Shown: one piece after another, positions 1-9,849 of the stretch
Numbering within the stretch: the first letter of the stretch is position 1
Layout of the letters: each line of letters opens with the position of its first letter
From: Simmondsia chinensis
Lineage: Eukaryota; Streptophyta; Magnoliopsida; Caryophyllales; Simmondsiaceae
Assembly (NCBI GenBank): GCA_018398585.1
Contig: JAGTTD010000011.1
Coordinates: 13,817,346-13,881,345 of the forward strand
Reading direction: 5' to 3'
Length of the DNA stretch: 64,000 bases
The notes under the pieces: model-generated
What the model was told of the DNA's origin: nothing
Database searches by the model: none
What the model saw: the letters and a program-made list of their open reading frames with translations, nothing else
Made by a program: the position numbers and the translations under genes

Positions 1-2011
1 TTATTTGAATAACTCATTGTCGATGATGAGCTTGGACTACTTGTCTGCTAAGACCATGACTTAACACTTTACATGACTTGTTTTGGTCATATGGATGGTG
101 ATCCAAAAGTGTTGGGTTGGTGTGTTTAATAAGATTGACACGCTGAGTTGGACCATGTGCGTTGCTTGTTTCTAGACTACTACCGGAGATGAGTGATTCA
201 TGTTGTACTGTTTGAATGATGACCGTAAATCCTGAGAGTATTCTGGACTTGTGCATGGAGCTTTAGTTACTTTGGTGTACTATAAGTAAGGTATAAACGG
301 AAGACTGAATTCCCACGTACATTGGGTAGCGGCGTGAAGTAGTACAAGGATCAGATATTCAATAGGGAATCTACAGTCTCTTATGAGATGTAGATGTCCC
401 CTTAGTTGATTTGTAAGTATTTGAATAGTTAGGAATCTTTGGCCAAAGTATTCCATGTGTTTGACATTTATGATGTAAATATGTTCAAGTATAAATAAAG
501 TCAGTAACTAATGGAGAAGCTGTGAGAAGGATAATGATATTATTTGTATTTATTCTTTGTCATAGATATCCAGTGGAGGGGTTGTTGTTATCAATACAGT
601 TTATTAGAAAAATATCAAATAAATGGTTCAAGTCTAGAGTGCAGTGATTTTTATTTAGTGGAATTAAGTCTTATTAAATGGTAATTAAATTATATCATGA
701 GATGATTTATTTAACTCATTTGGAGCTAGATTTAAATTGTCCATGAGGTCCCTGTGTAAGCCTCTGTATTTATTTCCATCGGAAAAATATTAAAGAATTT
801 ATGAGATGAATTAATTCATCCATGAGATGGGTAAATTTAATTTTGCCAAGCATTATTCATGAGAAGAATAAAAGTTAAAAATTATAAAATAAATATTTTT
901 GAAGTTTAAAATTTATAAGATTATTTTTTACATGTGGGAGATAAAGCAACAAGAATAAATAAAAAATATATAAAAACAAAAAATCGTGTGTACAGTGCAA
1001 TCCGTGTTTTTTTAATCAGACGAACCAGCGCTTGACACGTGTCATGGACTGGCTAGTCCTCCTGTGGCTATCCTCGTCCTCCCGCAGGGACAAATCGCGC
1101 ACTGCCACGTGGCAGCATACCATTAGCAAAAACACGCGTGTTTTGGCATGCTTTTGAAATATAGCGTTTTGTCTGCTCTTATATTGAAACATTGCATTTT
1201 AATTTAAACTCTACAAATCCCACATCGAAATTTTAGCTTGTTTTCGCTCTAGTATACTCCTATAAATAGAGCTACTAATTTCGAGGTTTTGCATTCAATT
1301 AAAAAAAAAAATTTTTAGGGTTTTTGAAAGTGTTTTAAAGACCTAATTGGAGAAAAAAATATCTGTCAAAATTTTTCTTTCATAGTTTAATATTTTCGGA
1401 TTCCACCCTCCGGAAAGTTCGAGGTCATTGCGTAAAAGATAGCGGGATATCAATTTGGTATGCTTTTGAAGATTATTATTTCTTTCTGGTTTTCATATTA
1501 TTGGAGCAATTCCGAATATGTTTTCTTTCTTTTTGCTTTTAGTTTTTCGGCTTTCTATTTATTTAAAGTATTAGTTATTATGCCTGTTTAAGTTTATATA
1601 TTGTTATAAATGTATTAGAGTAAGAGGCCTATAGAACTAAATTAAGAATTTAGATACGTAGATTTAAATTAATAATTTAAATATGTAGATTTAAAATAAG
1701 AAATTTTAAATCAACCCTAGGATTAGAAATATGAATTCTAAACCCCTTCCGCTGAATAACCTTTATGAAATTAGAGAGAATTTTTGATATTTATCCCAAC
1801 AACGGGTATTGGAGCAAAGGGATTTATAGAAATTACCCTATTCTCGGGAACTCTTGCACGTGAAGTGTCACGAAGCGCGACTCTTCCATCGGGGGCTTAG
1901 GTAAAGAGAAGAGTCTCCTACTCTAATTGCTCTAATAGATGCCTTTTGTTGTGACCATAGTTGAGAACTGTGAACCCAACAATTGGTACCAGAGTTATTT
2001 TTTTCCCAACA
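1..2011 (+). repeat. Copia-A 5' LTR (left end outside window)
   Basis: It matches 6238-8192 along its length, with small indels. It holds a GACACGTGTC palindrome at 1034-1043 and a TATAAATA box at 1261-1268. Its 3' end is odd: LTR-end plus primer-site-like strings occur at 1795, 1976 and 2005, and only the last is followed by the true internal region. Confidence 0.9.
1217..1268 (+). promoter_or_regulatory. Candidate LTR promoter: USE-like element plus TATA box
   Basis: ATCCCACATCG at 1217-1227 matches the plant U-snRNA upstream sequence element (RTCCCACATCG). A TATAAATA box follows at 1261-1268, leaving 33 bp between. That spacing is the one known for plant Pol II snRNA promoters; Pol III types have about 10 bp less. 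The same pair with the same spacing recurs in the 3' LTR. That it drives LTR transcription is inference. Confidence 0.5.
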
Positions 2012-2014
2012 AAA

Positions 2015-2024
2015 TTGGTATCAG
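2015..2024 (+). other. Primer binding site, Copia-A
   Basis: TTGGTATCAG lies four bases after the LTR end, as expected for priming by initiator tRNA-Met in copia elements. Following bases are slightly diverged (ATCC). Confidence 0.7.
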
Positions 2025-3700
2025 ATCCAGGTTCTGATTACATTCAAAATATACATGAATAGGTATAATAAGATTGAAATAAATAGTTTTGCAACTTAAT
2101 AAAATAGAGATTTTATTAAGAAGGAAAGTTTTCTTAAATAGCGATTTAAATTGTTGAAATCGTTAAAAGAGTTAATAGTCAACTAGGTTGTTTAAAGAAA
2201 CGGTTTAAATTTTTTAAATTGTTAATGAATTAATCGTTGATTTGGGTATGTCAATTTATAAACTAGCTATGTTATTTGTATAATCTGATTATACATATTT
2301 GATTAAAATTTGTGAAATCGGATAAAATTAATGTAATAAGATTAGAATTAATTATTTTTTAAATTAATTATTTTAATTTTTAAAAATAAATAAATACTTC
2401 TGACATCAGCATCATATCTTATAAGAAATTATTTATTTCTTTATTTATTCTTGGGGACGTGTAGTCGTCGGTACTGATTTACATAATAATTAAAATTATT
2501 ATTTTATTAATTATTTTCTTTTTAGAATCAGATTCTAAATTAGATTATGAGATAATCTCAGTTGTAAATCAGTGTTATTTTAAATAAAAGTTATTTTAAA
2601 TTATTTTAGAATAAGATTTTAAAATTGACTATGAGATAGTCTAAGTTAATATTATTTTAAACATAAAAAATTAATTTTACTAATTAATATTATTTTGGAA
2701 TAAGATTCTAAAATAGAGTATGAGATAGTCTATGCTTATTTAATTTTTAGAAAAATATTTTAAAAATAGACTATGAGATAGACTAAGCTCTAAATAGCTA
2801 CTGATTTTAAATAAAATTAATTTTATTAATTAATTTAATTTTAGAATTACATTCTAAAAATAGATTATGAGATAATATAAATTTTGGTACTATTTTGAAT
2901 TAAAATTAATTAATTAATTTTATTGGTTAAATCTAGAATGAGATTCTAAGGTAGATTATGGGATAATCTATGTTGAAAGGCGATAGTGTTTTTTAAATAA
3001 AGCAAAAAATTATTTAATTAATTATGTTTATTTTAGAATGAGATTCTAAAGGGGATTATGAGATAATCCAAGTTAATCAAAAAACCACTAGTTTTAAAAA
3101 TCAAGTGGGAGCGAGGTTTCAATTGTTGTAACCTCACGATCTTCGTTATCGATCTAGCAGCATAGTAGATTGATAGACCTCCCTGTGGAGGATGTTGGTT
3201 TGCAGATTATATGGTTGGACTTCTGTTGGGATAAAACGAAGTGCAAATAAGTGATGCGACCATACTGCCCTGAAGTATTACATGTATTTGTATGGAGGTT
3301 TAGGTAATGGTTTACGCTTGACTAGGGTGATGTATTAGCTTCCCTGAGGAGCTCTGTTTTGTCTTGTTAGGGACTTAGGCAAAGTGGTGAATTAATTTTG
3401 TTTAGTAAGAGTTACGAGAAAAATAGGTTAATTGAGAATAGTTCTCACCCGAACTAGCTTCATGTAACCCCGCTGCTGGGGAGTAAGTAGTGATGTGTTT
3501 GGGTCATCATTGTATACATGGTAGTATAGTTTGGTGGATATCTAACTTATTGTGTATGCTAAAATAAAAGAATAGATATCACTGCATTATACATGACTCT
3601 TGTTAGAAAGTTACATGAATGTTTGCATTTATAGTATTTTTAAATGGATATGACTGGTGAACTTCATTTGATTACTAATGCATAATGTACTAATTGGACC
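2025..3700 (+). other. Copia-A untranslated leader, AT-rich
   Basis: No coding potential. It carries the hairpin array at 2524-3069, then a stretch (about 3090-3560) that aligns with 49760-50210 of Copia-2. The conserved part joins directly to zinc-knuckle sequence near 3740, without a gag N-terminal region. Confidence 0.7.
2524..3069 (+). repeat. Array of paired small hairpins in Copia-A leader
   Basis: About seven degenerate units, spaced roughly 80-105 bp, each with an AGAAT-nnn-ATTCT palindrome followed by an AGATTAT-GAG-ATAATCT palindrome. Second-stem positions are 2542-2558, 2627-2641, 2715-2731, 2768-2784, 2862-2878, 2953-2969 and 3053-3069. Some stems change on both sides and still pair: GACTAT/ATAGTC at 2627 and GGATTAT/ATAATCC at 3053. 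Three units have one mismatch. The same units occur in Copia-2 (49492-49721) and, in reverse, in Copia-M (45334-45350). Confidence 0.8.
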
Positions 3701-3739
3701 AAATTACTTGCATTGAAAAACTAGTTGGACTTAGTTATT

Positions 3740-4330
3740 TCCAACAAGGGATCTACTGGAAAGATTAGAAAGGGGAAGGTTGCTAATGTAGCAACCAAGT
3801 CCATAAGGAAGTCAGGAAAAAGAAAACTGTTTCTTTTGCAAGAATAACTAGGCCGTTGGAAAAGGTGACTGCACTAAGAACTTAACTACACTTCCTACAA
3901 AGACTGTTAAGCCATCTGGTGAAGGTATGTTGATATCTCACTTAGTTGAGCCATGCACAATTGAGAGTCCACCAGGTTTTAGGTGTGAGGACTCAGGTTC
4001 AATTGACCGTATTTGTAATATGTTACAGGGGCTTAAGCTAATCAAGAGGTTATATGATGGAAGCTGTACCTGATGGTCAGGGACGGTGCAAGAGTGGTGG
4101 TCTTAGTAGTAGGAGATGTTAACTTAGTATTTAGTGGTAGAATTTTGCCTTTAAAAGTTTTGTTCATATTTACCTGTATTGGACTGGAATTTGAATTTAC
4201 GTGTTCTGTTTAATGGATAACTATTGTTCAATTGATTTTCATTGTGAACTTTTTATTACAAGAAATTAATTATTTATATGCAAAGGTACATGTGTGTCAT
4301 TTATTCATGTCATTTTCTGATTGAAATTAT
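3740..4330 (+). pseudogene. Copia-A gag zinc-knuckle and protease remnant
   Basis: A CFFC-type knuckle with a downstream basic Cys motif is readable across stops at about 3830-3885. A protease active-site trace DSGSIDRICN lies at about 3990-4020, followed by residues like those of Copia-2 at 50644-50900. Stops and frameshifts break it throughout. The protease aspartate motif DSG is kept. The following pre-integrase and integrase sequence (about 900 bp in Copia-2) is absent: similarity resumes at about 4335 with the segment just before the RT. Confidence 0.7.
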
Positions 4331-4334
4331 TTTG

Positions 4335-5980
4335 TAGATGAAAAATGCGAGATATTTTGAGAAGGATTTCTTATAAGTGAATTACAAATGTAAAGCCAAA
4401 AATTGTATTATAAGAATTAAAGGAAGAAATGACGCTAATACTAGACAGCTAAACACAAGTCGGTATACAGTGGGTGCATTAGCTGCACCTACTAATAGAA
4501 TTAAGACTATTCAAAGTACACGAGAGCCTAGGTGTAGTGGGAGGATTGTTAGGACACTTGACAGGTTCATGGCGAGAACCTTAGTGGTTGACCATGACAA
4601 TGAATCTGATCCTCTTAGCTACAGTGAGGCAATTAAAGACAAGGTCATTAGGTCTTAGCAATGAAAAACTAAGATAGGATCTATTTATTCTAATTAGGTC
4701 TGGGATCTTGTAGAGGCGCCTGTTGGTATTAAGATCATTGGTTATAAATGGATCTACAAGAAGAAAAGACGAGTGGATGGGAAGGTAGAGTCCTTCAAAG
4801 CAAGGTCGGTTGCTATAGGTTTAACCCAAGAGGAAGGAACGCATTATGATGAGACCTTCACACCAGTAGCCATGATAAAGTCCATACGGATACTCCTATC
4901 CATTGTAGCTCATTATGAGATTTAGCAAGTGGAAGTCAAAACGGTCTTTTTGAAAGGTCGTCTTGAAGAAGACATCCATTTGGTGCAACCAGACAATTTT
5001 ATTGGCAAAATCAGGACCATATGGTATGCAGACTGAAGAAGTCTATATATGGACTGAAAACAAGCATCACACTCATCGAATATTAGATTCAATGAAGTGA
5101 TTAAGTCTTATTTTTTTTAGAAATTTGTTGAACGAACCATGTGTGTACAAGTGACACCAAGAGAAAATAGTGACTTTCTTGGTATTGTATGTCGATGATA
5201 TTACTACACATTGAGAATGACGTAAGGGTGTCATTAGCTGTAAAGGTTTGGCTGTTAGGGTAGCTCGATATGAAAGACTTAGGAGAAGCTAACTCTACTC
5301 TTAGGATTAAGCTCTTGCGAGGTCATAAGAGTAGGATATTGTATCTTTCTCTAGCCACTTATATTGATAAGATGTTGTCAAGGTATAGCATGGACAACTT
5401 TGAGAAAGGGTTTTTTACCTTTTGAGCATGGAGTCCCTATTTCTTTAGGGTAATGTCTTAAGACACCTCAAGAGGAGAAGTAGATGAGGAATGTTCCATA
5501 TGCCTTGGCAGTGGGAGGCCTCATGTATGCCATGCTGTGCTCGAGACCAGATATCTACTATACTGTTGATATGGTAAGCAGATGTCAATCTAACCTGGGT
5601 CCAATGCATTGGGTGGCAGTGAAGCATTTTTCTTTAGTACTTAAGAAGGACTGGAGATTATATGCTGATCTTTCAAAATGACGAGCTGGTTCCAGTTGAC
5701 TATATTGTTTTATGACTTCCGGTCAAACAGATATGCCATACGTTCAACGTCTGGGCATGACTTTACCCTCGGAGTAGGAGCCATTAGTGGGAGGAATGTC
5801 AAGCAGTATTGCATTGTTGACTTCACCATAGAGGCTAAGTAAGTTGTAGCTTTAGAAGCTGCAGAGGGGGTATGTTGGTTCACATAGAGTAATTGACCTC
5901 ACTAAGAGTTAGATTCGGTAGACCTTTGGTTTAAACATAAAATGGGTGAGTACAAAGCATGTAATAAACTGGATTTAGGA
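4335..5980 (+). pseudogene. Copia-A reverse transcriptase and RNase H remnant
   Basis: An open stretch at 4377-4658 matches the linker before the RT (EPRCSGRIVRTLDRFMAR). Across stops and frameshifts the RT continues, with YVDD encoded at 5188-5199. RNase H follows at about 5460-5940. It aligns step by step with Copia-2 51890-53490. Many nonsense changes mean no functional product. The strand, order and end at the polypurine tract fit an ordinary Ty1/copia pol. Confidence 0.8.
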
Positions 5981-5992
5981 CAAGTGGGAGAT
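5979..5992 (+). other. Polypurine tract, Copia-A
   Basis: AAGTGGGAGAT sits directly before the 3' LTR, the standard place for plus-strand priming. The same motif lies next to the Copia-M 3' LTR on the other strand. Confidence 0.7.
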
Positions 5993-8192
5993 TGTTAGGA
6001 ACAGTGTCATAAAATTCAGATTTAGTCTGGATATATTATTTTAATTAATAAATAAAAATTAAAGCTTCGGTCATTTCCTTATTGAATTTGTGTAAGCAAG
6101 CATTTATACTGCATGTGATTTTCTTTAAAGTATCATCCATGAGATGGACAGAGTCCTTAGATTACATTTTATATGTTTGTTCTAAGTGGATAATGAGATT
6201 AAGCCACATATAGACTTGGAACAAATGGTATGAAATATTATTTGAATAAATCCTGGTCGATGATCAGCTTGGGCTACTTGTTTGCTAAGACCATGACTTC
6301 ACACTTTAGATGACTAGTCTTGGTCATGTGGATGGTGATCCAAAAGTGTTGGGTTGGTGTGTTTAATAAGATTGACACGTAGAGTTGGACCATGTGAGTT
6401 GCTTGTTTCAAAACTATTATCGGAGATTAGTGATTCATGTTGTATTGTTTGAACGACGACTCTAAATCCTGAGAGTATTCTAGACCTGTACATGGAGCGT
6501 TAGTTACTTTGGTGTACAATAAGTACAGTTTAAACGAATGACTAAATTCCCACGTACACTAGGTAGCGGCGTGAAGTGTGACAAGGATCAAGTATTCAAT
6601 AGGGAATCTACAGTCTCTTATGAGATGCAGATGTCCCCTTAATTGATTCACAAGTATTTAAATAGTTTGGAATCTGTTGCCAAAGTATTCCAGGTGTTTG
6701 ACATTTGAAATTTGTACTGTGAATATGTTCAAGTATAAATAAATTATTTCGTAAAGGGCGAGTCGGTAACTAATGGAGAAGCTGTGAGAAGGATAATGGT
6801 AGTATTTATATTTATTCTTTGTTATAGATATCTAGTGGAGGGGTTGTTGTTATCAATACAGTCTATTAGGAAAATATCGAATAAATGGTTCAAGTCTAGA
6901 GTGCAGTGAGATTTATTTAGTGGAATTAAGTCTTATTAAATGGTAATTAAATTATATCATGAGATGATTTATTGAACTCATTTGGAGCTAGATTTAAATT
7001 GCCCATGAGGTCCCTGTGTAAGCCTCTGTGTTTATTGCCATCGAAAAAATATTAAAGAATTTATGAGATGAATTAATTTATCCATGAGATAAATTAAATT
7101 ATAAAATAAAATATTTTTGAAGTTTAAAATTCATGAGATGATTTTTTACATGTGGAGATAAAGCAAAAAGAATAAGTAAAAGTATAAAGACGAAAAATTG
7201 CGTGTACAGTGCAATCCGTGTTTTTTGAATTAGACGAACCAGCGCGTGACACGTGTCGTGCACCGGCTCGTCCTCTTTTGGCTATCGGCATCCTTGCGCA
7301 GGGACAAATCGTGCACTGCAATGTGGCATCATACCATTGGCAGAAACACGGCTCTTTTGCCCAGCTTCTGAGACGCAACGTTTTGTCTGTTCTTATATTG
7401 AAAATTTGCGTTTTAATTTAAACTCTGCGAATCCCACATCGAAATTTCAGCTTCTTTTCGCTTCGGTATACTTCTATAAATAAAGGTACCAATTTCGAGG
7501 TTTGGCATTCAATTAAAAAAATGAAGTTTTTAGGGTTTCTGAAAGTATTTCAAAGACCTAATTGGAGAGAAAAGATCCGTTAAAAAATTTTCTTTCATAA
7601 TTTAACATTTTTTGGAGCTCATCCTCTGGGCAGCTCGAGGTCATTGTGTAGAAGATCACGGGGTCTCGATTGTGGTATTCTTCTGAAGATTATTATTTCT
7701 TTCTAGTTTCATTATTATTGGAGCAAATTCAGGTATGTTTTCTTTCCTTCTCCTTTTAGTTTTTCATTTTTCTATTTATTTACAATATTCGTTATTATGT
7801 TCGCTTAAGTTTATCCATTATTATGAATGTATTAGAGTAAGAGGCCTGTAGATTTAAATTAATAATTTAAATTTGTAGATTTAAAATTAGGAATTTTAAA
7901 TCAACCCTAGGTTTAGAATTATGAATTCTAAACCCATTCCGCTACGTCAACTTTATGAAATTAGAGACAATTTTTGAAATTTGTTCCAACAACTGGTATT
8001 AGAGCGAAGGGATTTATAGAGATAACCTTATTCCTGGGAACTCTAGCACGTGAAGCGTGACTCTCCGACTGGGGGCTTCGGTAAAGAGAAGAGTCTCCTA
8101 CTCTAGATGCTCTAATAGGTGCCTTTTGTTATGACCATAGTTGAGAATTGTGAACCCAGTAATTGGTATTAGTGTTATTTTTTTTCCCAACA
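5993..8192 (+). repeat. Copia-A 3' LTR
   Basis: About 2200 bp, TGTTAGGA to CCCAACA. It contains a GACACGTGTC palindrome (7248-7257), the USE-like/TATA pair (7431-7482), and internal LTR-end/primer-site-like strings at about 7985 and 8157. Directly after it lies Gypsy-B pol sequence, so Copia-A appears to have inserted into Gypsy-B. Confidence 0.9.
7431..7482 (+). promoter_or_regulatory. Candidate LTR promoter copy in Copia-A 3' LTR
   Basis: ATCCCACATCG at 7431-7441 and TATAAATA at 7475-7482 are again separated by 33 bp. Bases between differ from the 5' LTR, but both motifs and the spacing are kept. Confidence 0.5.
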
Positions 8193-8365
8193 AGATCTTG
8201 CTTTCCTTCCCAATTAATATAAACACAATCTAAGTGTCGGCAACTTCCTTAGTGAACATAGCTCGTCCTTGTTTGTTCCGGTGCTGAGCTTCTAAAGCTT
8301 GCAGTTACTCCTCTTTCTTAGGTAACAAGATAATCTTTGTCCCTTCCAAGATGAAGCTGTAAGTA
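8193..8365 (-). pseudogene. Gypsy-B pol fragment
   Basis: On the minus strand it reads YSFILEGTKIILLPKKEE and then a stop, the typical stretch between protease and RT of plant gypsy elements. It is bounded by E1 on the right and by the Copia-A LTR on the left. Confidence 0.65.
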
Positions 8366-8806
8366 TGTTATGATCCGAGAATCCAAGGCTTGAGAGGGTT
8401 TATTGCTGTGTCGGTATGTTGCTTATAGCTACTGCTGGGGGCTGTTATGTGGCTGAATTGGTGCTGATATTGTGGGGTTGTTAGCTAATAAAGATGTATT
8501 GGTCTTGGTTAAGAATTGTCTAGCTATGAGTTGTAATAAAGTGCATTGTTAGTTAGATATTTTGTTAGTTGAGGCTGTTAGTTGTTAAGTCTAGGTTCAA
8601 TGTTTTAGCTTACAGTGTATTTCCTATAAGTAGGATGATCAAGTGTAATTCTTACTCATTCAATGAAAATATCAAACCAATCTCTTTGAGATTAAACTTT
8701 CTTTCTCTCATCTAACTCTCTCTATTTTCTCATCTCCTTCACTTCTTTCTCATCCCATACTCTCTTTATCTTAGGTTGAGATCAAGATTTAATCTCGATC
8801 TTAACA
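8366..8806 (+). repeat. E1 5' LTR
   Basis: TGTTATGATCCG to GATCTTAACA. It contains a TC-rich tract near its 3' end and a possible TATA-like CTATAAGTA at about 8633. Confidence 0.93.
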
Positions 8807-8807
8807 A

Positions 8808-8821
8808 TTGGTATCAGAGCC
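8808..8821 (+). other. Primer binding site, E1
   Basis: TTGGTATCAGAGCC starts two bases after the LTR and is complementary to the 3' end of plant initiator tRNA-Met. E2 has the identical site at 57920-57933. Confidence 0.9.
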
Positions 8822-9780
8822 TTGATTTGGCTTCCGAATCAAGCTCTAAATCAGTAAAAAATTACAAAATCTGATTGATTGTGTTGCAATTAATCAACAA
8901 AAACAGTTTGATACTGAATTAGTACAATTTTATATGATCAAGAATTCAATTCTGAATTCTGAACTTGAGGAGTTTGTGTACTGCATTATTGATCTGCAAG
9001 TGCCTGGGAATTGCTTCGGTTGGGATAAATTTGATTGAGTTACATTGAAGAAAGTTTAATTGATCAGTATTTGATGATTACATTCAACATCAGAAATGAT
9101 TCAGATTAAATTTAGTAAAATTGATCAAGCATTAACTGCTGAAGTTGAGTGCCGAAGCAAAGCATTAGTTGTTGAAGTTAAGTGTTGAGCTTAATTGTTC
9201 TTGATCAAATGTTCATTTGATCAGTTGGAGAAGAAGTTTAAGTGAGCTATTGGATCAACAATACAATTGATCATCGTCAAAAGATTAGGAACAAGCTGAT
9301 TTGAGGTCTATTCAGATTCTACAATTCAGAAATTGAGGTTGAGGCGAGGTTTTGACATTGAGTTGAGGACCGAAAGTGTTGAATTCTGATTTCGTTCTTG
9401 AAGATTGCTTGAATATCGTGTTGAGGAATTGGTTGCGGTCTAAAGTTGAGCCTAATTCAGAATTGTAAGTCTGTTACTCAAGAAGCACTGTAGTTAGGGT
9501 TTGGTTTGAGTTCTCTGTGTGCGAAAATCTGCATATTAGGGTTTGTACTCAGTGGCGATTGTGGAACCGATAGCAGGGGATTATTTTGTGCGACCAAAGG
9601 AGTAGAACTTCATTAAGCAATCAGTTGTTGAAGAGTTGCAAAACAAGTCTCACTCTTCTGCAATTTTCAAACTTATATTTCTACAAACTGAGCTGTTTCA
9701 GATCGAAGCATTATTGTTCATTGCAAATATGGCTGGTATGGTTGATGATAGCTCTTGTCAATCTGTGGTGAGTGATCCTT
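8822..9780 (+). other. E1 leader, no coding frame recognised
   Basis: AT-rich leader between primer site and ORF. Its last 200 bp (about 9590-9770) match E2 at about 58700-58840, ending near the possible start codons. Confidence 0.6.
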
Positions 9781-9849
9781 GGGAGAAAATAAAGCAAGAA
9801 GGGGACTAAAGCTGCAGTGAATTTTTGATCGGCATTGTTCAACTCATCA

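Larger units (their letters stand above)
1..8192 (+). mobile_element. Copia-A: degenerate Ty1/copia LTR retrotransposon
   Basis: Two direct LTRs (1-2011 and 5993-8192) flank an internal region with copia-type protein remains. Base 1 aligns with about base 6238, so roughly 245 bp of the 5' LTR lie before the window. LTRs begin TGTTAGGA and end CCCAACA. The primer site after the 5' LTR resembles initiator tRNA-Met (TTGGTATCAG), and a polypurine tract (AAGTGGGAGAT) precedes the 3' LTR. Order is leader, zinc knuckle, protease trace, RT, RNase H. The gag N-terminus and the whole integrase are missing compared with Copia-2 and Copia-M. Target duplications cannot be checked because the left end is outside the window. 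Confidence 0.9.
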
